Source of the DNA: an uncultured Verrucomicrobiota bacterium
GTDB lineage: Bacteria > Verrucomicrobiota > Kiritimatiellia > RFP12 > UBA1067
Length of the DNA: 10,338 nt
Direction of reading: 5' to 3'
Assembly (NCBI GenBank): GCA_946543025.1
Contig: CAMNLN010000103.1
Location: 1-10,338 of the forward strand
The number at the start of each line of letters is the position of its first letter. Position 1 is the stretch's first letter. The notes below the pieces were generated by a model. That model was not told the origin of the DNA. It saw only the letters and a list, made by a program, of their open reading frames with translations, and did not search any database. The translations under genes were made by a program, and so were the position numbers. Shown piece after piece: positions 1-5,413 of the stretch.

Positions 1-180
1 GTCGGACGCCTCGAACGCGATCGTATCGCCGTCGGATGCGCGCACGACGGCATTCGTCAATTGCCTGGACGGCGTCATGCCGTCGACGACTTCGTTTTTG
101 ATCTGCCAGGTCGCCGCCGCAGACGCGGCGGCAACCGCAAGAACGGCCGATTGAAGAACCATAAGACTTCGCATATCCAT
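1..180 (-). CDS. Secreted protein, N-terminal part only (possible beta-helix protein)
   Basis: This minus-strand gene starts at the ATG at 180-178 and stays open to the left edge, giving 60 residues. The start MDMRSLMVLQSAVLAVAAAS followed by AAATWQ reads as a Sec signal peptide with likely cleavage after Ala-Ala-Ala near residue 23. The mature part runs through WQIKNEVVDGMTPSRQL and then NAVVRASDGDTIAFEASD. The 'DGDTI' turn followed by a hydrophobic strand resembles the N-terminal cap of right-handed parallel beta-helix (pectin-lyase-fold) surface proteins, where 'A...DGDTI.L..G.Y' is common. That is a resemblance over a few residues, so the family is tentative. An AAAGGA ribosome binding site lies 7 nt upstream of the ATG and a TATAAT box lies further up. 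The gene is divergent from the giant DUF5107 gene. The C-terminus and function are outside the window. Confidence 0.75.
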   Translation of the reverse strand, partial: MDMRSLMVLQSAVLAVAAASAAATWQIKNEVVDGMTPSRQLTNAVVRASDGDTIAFEASD

Positions 181-187
181 TTTGCAA

Positions 188-193
188 TCCTTT
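188..193 (-). promoter_or_regulatory. Ribosome binding site of the minus-strand secreted gene
   Basis: On the minus strand, AAAGGA ends 7 nt before the ATG at 180-178. This is standard Shine-Dalgarno spacing. It fixes this ATG over the second in-frame ATG two codons later. Confidence 0.65.
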
Positions 194-235
194 CCTTGGT
201 CTCGGCGAGGCTTTCGACAAGTCCGGCAAGGGAGT

Positions 236-245
236 ATTATACCAT
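236..245 (-). promoter_or_regulatory. Extended -10 promoter of the minus-strand gene
   Basis: Read on the minus strand, ATGGTATAAT contains a perfect TATAAT (241-236) preceded by TG plus one base, an extended -10 element. No good -35 is seen 16-18 bp upstream, which is typical for extended -10 promoters. The expected transcription start is near 229, giving a leader of about 50 nt that carries the AAAGGA ribosome binding site. Confidence 0.6.
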
Positions 246-302
246 TACTTCCCCCCGTGATTCGGATTATTCGCATCATTTTTCGACAGGCGGAAATAGC
301 GT

Positions 303-331
303 TTGACGCGACGAGGGGCGTGTGGTAGCCT
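303..331 (+). promoter_or_regulatory. Sigma70-type promoter of the DUF5107 giant gene
   Basis: TTGACG (303-308) is separated by exactly 17 bp from TAGCCT (326-331), and TG at 323-324 gives a TGN extended -10. The -35 matches 5 of 6 consensus bases and the -10 keeps the key TA...T positions. Transcription would start about 7 bp further on, near 338, so the ATG at 340 would lie at or within about 2 nt of the 5' end of the mRNA. Confidence 0.6.
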
Positions 332-336
332 ATCAC
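322..336. promoter_or_regulatory. Operator-like inverted repeat over the -10 box
   Basis: Seven-base arms GTGGTAG and CTATCAC flank a single central C. Six of the seven positions are complementary and the seventh is G opposite T. The element covers the whole -10 hexamer and ends 3 bp before the ATG at 340, a position where a bound repressor would block RNA polymerase. The shape suits a dimeric regulator, but no regulator gene is in view and the short arms could arise by chance. Confidence 0.35.
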
Positions 337-339
337 GCG

Positions 340-3300
340 ATGAACACGGTATCCCACATCAAGAACATCGGCAACAGTCCGGTCCGTCGCAAGGTGAACG
401 GCGTGCTGAATTTCGCGCTCAAGGCGCAACAGAAGACGATCGGCATGGATGCGAGAATCTCGATTGTCGCCATCATGTGTTTCGCGGCGCTTGCGGCCGT
501 GTCCTCCGTCAAGGTGACGGAGACGGAGCTGGAATTCCCAACGTACGGATTCTCGGACCCGGATCCGGTACCGCGCACGGAATCGCCGCTCTACCCTTAT
601 TTCCGCTTCGACGGTTCCGCGAATACGCCCTCACCGCGCCGATGGAAGGCCGTGATCCTGGAGAACGAGAAGATTCGCGTGACAATGCTCCCGGAGATCG
701 GCGGCAAGGTGTGGGGCGCGGAGGACAAGACGACGGGAAGGGCGTTCGTCTACTGGAACCACGTCGTGAAGTTCCGCAACATCGCCTTGCGCGGCCCGTG
801 GTGCTCCGGCGGAATAGAGTTCAACTTCGGCATCACCGGTCACGCGCCCACCTCCGCCACGCCGGTGGACTGGTACGTGCGAAAGAACGATGACGGCAGC
901 GCAAGCTTCTTCGCAGGGGCCACCGAGTACGTCAACCGCACGACCTGGCAGGTCGAGGTGCGCCTTGAGCCCGGCGCAGACTGCTTCTCCTCCCGCGTTG
1001 TCTGGTTCAACGGGTCTGGCGTGGAGGTGCCGCTCTACCACTGGATGAACGCGGCATTCCCGCTCACCGACGATACCGAATTCCTGTTTCCGGGACGCAA
1101 CAGCCTGGGCCACGCGGGGGATGCCTCGGCATGGCCGGTCGACCGCGAAGGCCGCAATCTTTCCGTCTACGCGGAAAATGCCTTCGGCGAAAACAAGTCG
1201 TACCACGTGGTCAACGGGGACAACCGAATGTTCGGGATATGGTGGCCGGAGCACGGACTCGGCGCGATCCACCGCAATCCGCAGCACGCGAAGTTCGGCC
1301 GGAAGATATGGTTGTGGTCCCAGGCCCGGAGCGGGGCCATCTGGGAGAACCTGCTCACGGACGGCGACGGGCAGTATGCGGAACTCCAGTCGGGCCGCGC
1401 GTTCCAGCAGCCCCGCCTTCCCTGCGACAGGACCCCGTTCAAGATTCCCGGTTTCGCGCCCGGCGTCACGGAATCATACGAGGAGACGTGGGGCGTGGCG
1501 CGTTCCCGCGCGGACTTTGGAACCCCCGAGACCGGCATTCGTCCGCGCCCGGTGGAGATGCCGAAGGACTTCGACTGGAACTCCGCGCAGGGACTTTGCG
1601 CGCAGGGCGTGCAGAAACTGCGCGAGCGCACTGACATGGAAGACGGCGAAAGGCTGCTGAAGTCCGCGCTCGGCGCAGATCCGAACTACGCTCCCGCACT
1701 CGACGCATTGGCGTCGCTTGCGTTCCGCCGCGCGCGATACGAGGACGCGGCGGCGTTCGCCGAACGGTCGCTCGCGCTGGACACCTACGACGGCACGGCC
1801 AACCTCGTGGCCGGGCTTGCGGCGTTTGCGCGGGGAGACCTGCCGACCGCGAAGGAACGTCTTTCCGCCGCGACGTTCGCGCCCGAACTTCGTCCGGAGG
1901 CGTATGCGCGCCTTGCCGTGATCGCGTTGCGCGAAGGGGATTGGAACGGTGCGCTTCGGCTTGCGGATCTCTCGCTTGGCGCAAATGGCGCGTCGATGGA
2001 TGCGCTGCTTGCGCGGGCGGTGGCCATGCGCAAGGCGGGACGCGGCGGAGAGGCCCTGGCGTTTGCGCGGGCGACGCTCGGCCGCCTGCCGCTCTTCCAC
2101 GCCATGCGCTACGAGCTGGGCAAGGCGGGCGGCGGCGGCGACTTCCGCCAGCTCGTTCGCGGGGAGTTTCCGCACGAGACGTGCATGGACATGGCCGCGT
2201 GGTATGCGGAAGCGGGACTGTGCGACGAAGCGAGGGAACTTCTGGCGGCCGCCGGGGAACATCCGATCGCAAGGCTCTCGCTTGCTTTCATGGCGCGCGA
2301 CGCGTCCGCGCTGGACGGCGTGGCCGCAATCCCCACCTCGTTCGCATTCCCGTTCCGCCGGGAAACGCTCCCTGCGCTCGAATGGGCGGCGCGGACGAAC
2401 GGATGCTGGAAGTTCAAGTACTACCTCGCGCTCTTCAAGGCGGCGAACGGAGATGCCGACGGTGCGGACGCTCTTCTCGATGCCTGCGCGGACGAACCGG
2501 ACGATCCTGCGTTCTACCTCTACAGGGCCGGGCGGAAAATCGGCGCACGACGCCTGGCAGACATCTCCAAGGCCGAACGGTACGGCGGCGGATGGCGCGC
2601 GGGGCTTATGCGGTGCCGGGAAGAGCATGGCGAAAAGGCCCTTGCCGCCGCGCGTCGCCTGCATGCGGCATATCCCCGCGTGAACCAGGTGAAGCTCGCA
2701 TACGCGAAAGCGCTGCTTGAGGCGAAGCGCTACGCCGAATGCGTGAAATTTCTCGAAGGGTGCACGATCCTTCCGTCGGAGTTCGGCGAGAACGCGATGG
2801 ACGTGTGGCGGGCGGCGTGCCATGCGCTTGGAGAAAACGGAAAAGCGGAATCGTGGCCGGAACGCCTCGGTGCCGGAAAGCCTTATCCGCGGGACGTTCG
2901 CCCGTACGAGTTCCGGCGCGCGGGGAGAACGAAAGATGACGTGCCGCCGCTGGTCGACTTCGAGGACGGGAACCCCTGGCGCATGTCGGCGACTGATGCC
3001 GGCGCGACGTGCGAGATCGTGCAGACGGAGCAATTGTTCGGCACGAACACCTTGCGCCTTTCGTACTGCGGCAAGGGCAGCAAGCCTGGCGTAACCATTT
3101 CGCCCGGCGCGCCGGTGCCGTTGCCAGAGGCGTTCGACACTTTTTACGTGTGGGTGAAGGGCAACCACTGGGGACGCGGAGCCAACACCGATTTCAGCGT
3201 CCCGGCCACGCGCCTTTCTGCCGTTTTCAGGCGGCGTGACGGAGAGGTGGAGAAAGTGGCGCTCGGGGCCGTAGACTGGCCAGACTGGCATCAGGTGAAT

Positions 3301-5361
3301 CGGCGTTTTTCGCCGGAGGAGGTCGAACGGCTGGCCGGAGGCTCGTTCGTCGGCTTCGAGATCGTCGGCGGCTGTCAGCCGGAATACCGCCATCTGCATT
3401 TCGACGACGTGTCCGTGTTCAAGGATTCGCTTGAACGGCCTCTTGGCGTGAAGCCGCGCGCGAAAAGAAACATCAAGCCCCTGGAGGGGGCGGTGACGGG
3501 CATCAATTCGGGAGAGGAAACGCTTCCCTTTCCGACGCGGGAAGAAACGATAATCCCGGAAACGGCTTCTCCGGCCCCGGGCGACCTGCTGCCGGCGTTC
3601 AATGGCGGCGCGGTGGATGCGGACGCGGCTTCTTGCCTGAAGACGACGGCGTGGCGAAGCGGGAAATCGCTGGTAGTCGATTTCTTTGCTCCTGCCGGCA
3701 CGGTGAGGGAAGTGACGGCAGGCACCGCTTCGGAGGCGAAAGTGGTGAAAAGCTTTACGGTGCCGTACCTTGCGTACGGCACGGGCGAGGGGCGGCTCAA
3801 GATCGATCTTCTGGAAGGCGGATGGTATCGCAGCGCCGTGTTCGACTGGTACAGGTCCAACGCCAGCGCGGCCGGAAGCGCAGGCGGCGCGTTCACGATG
3901 CGCTACTTCCCGAAGACGGACGGCACGTTCAACCCGGTGAGCGAAAGGCTCGTGATCACGCTGAGCCGCGATTTCGCGGACGTGCTGCCGGAGATTCCAA
4001 ACCCGACGTCGCCGCACAGGGCCGTGACGGGTGGGAACGCATGGCGTCCGCACGCGAGCTTCGACCATGCGTTCGACATGGCGTTCTGGCGCGAGGTGAA
4101 GCGGCAGGGGATCGATCACGTGGTAATCAACGACCACGAGACGCTCTGGCGCGACAGGGGCGAGAGCTTCACGTTCAGGACGGATGCGGCGCCGATGCGC
4201 GGCGGCGATGCGGCGGCGGCGGCGTATTCGCGATATTTGCGCATCGGGCTCGGCTACGTCTACGGCCCGTACAACAACTACACGGACTTCTCGCCGATGA
4301 ACGCGCACTGGTCCCGCGACATGGTCGCGCGCCGCAGGGACGGGACGTTCGAGCCGGCTTGGGTTCGCTGCTACGGCCCCAAGCCTGTCTTGGCTCCCCA
4401 GATGTGCGAGGAAATCGTGCCGAAGGCGCAGGTGAAGTTTCGCTACAACACGGCGTACTGCGACGTCCACACGACCCTTCCGCCGTGGCTCCGAACGGAT
4501 TACGATGCGCGGGTTCCCGGCGCGGCGACGTTTGCCCAGACGTTCTACGCCTGGGGCGAGCTCATGCTTCTGCAGAAGAAGCTGTGGAACGGCCCCGTCT
4601 ATTCCGAAGGGTCGCACCATTTCATGTACGCCGGCCTTGTGGACGGGAACTACGCGCAGGATCGCGGATACGACTTTCTTTCCAAGCCGTGGATAGTCGA
4701 CTTCGACCTTTTGCGCATCCATCCGAAGGAATGCGACTTCGGCATGGGGACGCTCTCGATGTTCTCGCCCGGAAAGACGCCGCAGGAGAAGCGGTTCTAC
4801 ATGCCGCATGCGCCTACGGAGAAGGAGCTGGACGAGCTTCTGGACCTGTATCTGACGGCGACCGTGGCGTTCGGTCACGCGCCATTCCTCGTCCTGGACT
4901 ATTGCTTTGATCCGCCGAAGCCTTTCGGCCTCGCATACGGGCCGAAGGCGAAGGTGGACATGGACAAGGGGATGCCCATCGCCTTGAGAAGCTATGCGAT
5001 GGTGCAGCCGATCGCCGCCAGATACGCGCAGGCGGCCGTCAGACGGATTGCCTACCTTGGAACTGACGGAAGGTGGCATTCGTCGTCCGCGGCGATCGCG
5101 TCGGGCGACGTCGCGCGGAACCAGATCCTCGTGGAGTACGAGGGCGGCGTATTCGTCGTCGCCAACGGAAACACGCGCGAACGCCTTAAGGCCGTGGCGG
5201 GAGGTCGCACGTGCGACCTCCCGCCGAGGGCGTTCTGGGCTTGGACGGAGGATGGCGCCGTGCGGGCTGAGATCGTCGATGCTGCGGGCCGCCGTTCATA
5301 TTTCAGCACCTGCCCTGAATTCACGTGGCGCGGCGCCGGCATCGAAGCCGCCAGAAAATGA
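340..5361 (+). CDS. Exported DUF5107-TPR protein fused to a glycoside-hydrolase-like barrel
   Basis: A 1673-residue protein, probably acting outside the cytoplasm on glycans. Residues 36-58 (MDARISIVAIMCFAALAAVS onward) are an export signal. Residues ~60-385 match DUF5107: EFPTYGFSDPDPVPR, NEKIRVTMLPEIGGKVW, GGIEFNFG and AELQSGRAF. This domain is related in fold to galactose mutarotases. Residues ~414-860 are degenerate TPR repeats. Residues ~868-1028 form a carbohydrate-binding-like sandwich beginning VDFEDGNPWR and ending HLHFDDVSVF, followed by another beta-rich module (~1085-1190). Residues ~1245-1640 resemble a TIM-barrel hydrolase, with candidate acidic residues D1375 in YCDVHTTLPPW and E1423 in PVYSEGSHH. 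A small beta domain ends the chain. The ATG at 340 was chosen because the promoter puts the RNA 5' end there; ATG 445 would give a cleaner signal peptide. DUF5107 and TPR are firm. Hydrolase activity, and any GH101-like affinity, are inference. Confidence 0.85.
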   Translation: MNTVSHIKNIGNSPVRRKVNGVLNFALKAQQKTIGMDARISIVAIMCFAALAAVSSVKVTETELEFPTYGFSDPDPVPRTESPLYPYFRFDGSANTPSPRRWKAVILENEKIRVTMLPEIGGKVWGAEDKTTGRAFVYWNHVVKFRNIALRGPWCSGGIEFNFGITGHAPTSATPVDWYVRKNDDGSASFFAGATEYVNRTTWQVEVRLEPGADCFSSRVVWFNGSGVEVPLYHWMNAAFPLTDDTEFLFPGRNSLGHAGDASAWPVDREGRNLSVYAENAFGENKSYHVVNGDNRMFGIWWPEHGLGAIHRNPQHAKFGRKIWLWSQARSGAIWENLLTDGDGQYAELQSGRAFQQPRLPCDRTPFKIPGFAPGVTESYEETWGVARSRADFGTPETGIRPRPVEMPKDFDWNSAQGLCAQGVQKLRERTDMEDGERLLKSALGADPNYAPALDALASLAFRRARYEDAAAFAERSLALDTYDGTANLVAGLAAFARGDLPTAKERLSAATFAPELRPEAYARLAVIALREGDWNGALRLADLSLGANGASMDALLARAVAMRKAGRGGEALAFARATLGRLPLFHAMRYELGKAGGGGDFRQLVRGEFPHETCMDMAAWYAEAGLCDEARELLAAAGEHPIARLSLAFMARDASALDGVAAIPTSFAFPFRRETLPALEWAARTNGCWKFKYYLALFKAANGDADGADALLDACADEPDDPAFYLYRAGRKIGARRLADISKAERYGGGWRAGLMRCREEHGEKALAAARRLHAAYPRVNQVKLAYAKALLEAKRYAECVKFLEGCTILPSEFGENAMDVWRAACHALGENGKAESWPERLGAGKPYPRDVRPYEFRRAGRTKDDVPPLVDFEDGNPWRMSATDAGATCEIVQTEQLFGTNTLRLSYCGKGSKPGVTISPGAPVPLPEAFDTFYVWVKGNHWGRGANTDFSVPATRLSAVFRRRDGEVEKVALGAVDWPDWHQVNRRFSPEEVERLAGGSFVGFEIVGGCQPEYRHLHFDDVSVFKDSLERPLGVKPRAKRNIKPLEGAVTGINSGEETLPFPTREETIIPETASPAPGDLLPAFNGGAVDADAASCLKTTAWRSGKSLVVDFFAPAGTVREVTAGTASEAKVVKSFTVPYLAYGTGEGRLKIDLLEGGWYRSAVFDWYRSNASAAGSAGGAFTMRYFPKTDGTFNPVSERLVITLSRDFADVLPEIPNPTSPHRAVTGGNAWRPHASFDHAFDMAFWREVKRQGIDHVVINDHETLWRDRGESFTFRTDAAPMRGGDAAAAAYSRYLRIGLGYVYGPYNNYTDFSPMNAHWSRDMVARRRDGTFEPAWVRCYGPKPVLAPQMCEEIVPKAQVKFRYNTAYCDVHTTLPPWLRTDYDARVPGAATFAQTFYAWGELMLLQKKLWNGPVYSEGSHHFMYAGLVDGNYAQDRGYDFLSKPWIVDFDLLRIHPKECDFGMGTLSMFSPGKTPQEKRFYMPHAPTEKELDELLDLYLTATVAFGHAPFLVLDYCFDPPKPFGLAYGPKAKVDMDKGMPIALRSYAMVQPIAARYAQAAVRRIAYLGTDGRWHSSSAAIASGDVARNQILVEYEGGVFVVANGNTRERLKAVAGGRTCDLPPRAFWAWTEDGAVRAEIVDAAGRRSYFSTCPEFTWRGAGIEAARK
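5196..5225. repeat. Perfect 30-bp palindrome inside the coding sequence
   Basis: The left arm GGCGGGAGGTCGCAC (5196-5210) is followed directly by its exact reverse complement (5211-5225), with no spacer and no mismatch. It lies in frame in the last 170 bp of the DUF5107-fusion gene and encodes part of AVAGGRTCDLPPRAFWAW. In RNA it would form a very stable stem, apart from the bases forced into the hairpin turn. The peptide looks like an ordinary C-terminal beta-domain motif, so the element is either an old insertion or a selected overlap. Confidence 0.9.
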
Positions 5362-5365
5362 AACG

Positions 5366-5390
5366 GCCGCGGGCGAGGTTCCCCGGCGGC
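5366..5390 (+). other. GC-rich hairpin between genes, weak terminator candidate
   Basis: GCCGC (5366-5370) can pair with GCGGC (5386-5390), and after one G-G mismatch two more G-C pairs (5372-5373 with 5383-5384) extend the stem. It begins 5 nt after the stop codon of the DUF5107-fusion gene. No T-run follows, so it does not meet the usual intrinsic-terminator pattern. It also overlaps the expected -35 region of the next promoter. Confidence 0.3.
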
Positions 5391-5398
5391 GGCAAGTA

Positions 5399-5407
5399 TG
5401 CTATACT
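5399..5407 (+). promoter_or_regulatory. Extended -10 promoter giving a probable leaderless mRNA
   Basis: TGCTATACT contains TATACT (5402-5407) preceded by TGN. A start 7 bp beyond the box falls at 5414, the A of the ATG. There is no Shine-Dalgarno between the box and the ATG; the intervening bases are only AGCCGC. An alternative box, TATGCT (5397-5402), would still leave a leader of only about 5 nt. A weak TTCCCC lies at the -35 position (5379-5384). Confidence 0.6.
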
Positions 5408-5413
5408 AGCCGC

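Noticed and set aside
322..339. GTG at 322 as start of the giant protein
   Set aside because: It lies inside the promoter, upstream of the predicted transcription start, and adds only six residues.
303..893. 196-codon plus-strand frame overlapping the start of the giant gene
   Set aside because: It is out of frame with the DUF5107 domain, which is unmistakable in the other frame.
4207..4224. GCG triplet run resembling a microsatellite
   Set aside because: It encodes a short Ala run inside the barrel-proximal region and is too short to be a meaningful repeat in GC-rich DNA.
1474..5079. 1201-codon open frame on the minus strand opposite the DUF5107-fusion gene
   Set aside because: Its product is Arg/His-rich without recognisable motifs and lies wholly antisense to a clearly coding gene. 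Such frames arise from the strong G/C third-position bias of the sense strand.
4994..5413. In-frame upstream extension of the GH-A-like gene into the giant gene
   Set aside because: The extension would place 140 Arg/Ser-rich residues before a perfect signal peptide. The promoter directly before 5414 settles the start.
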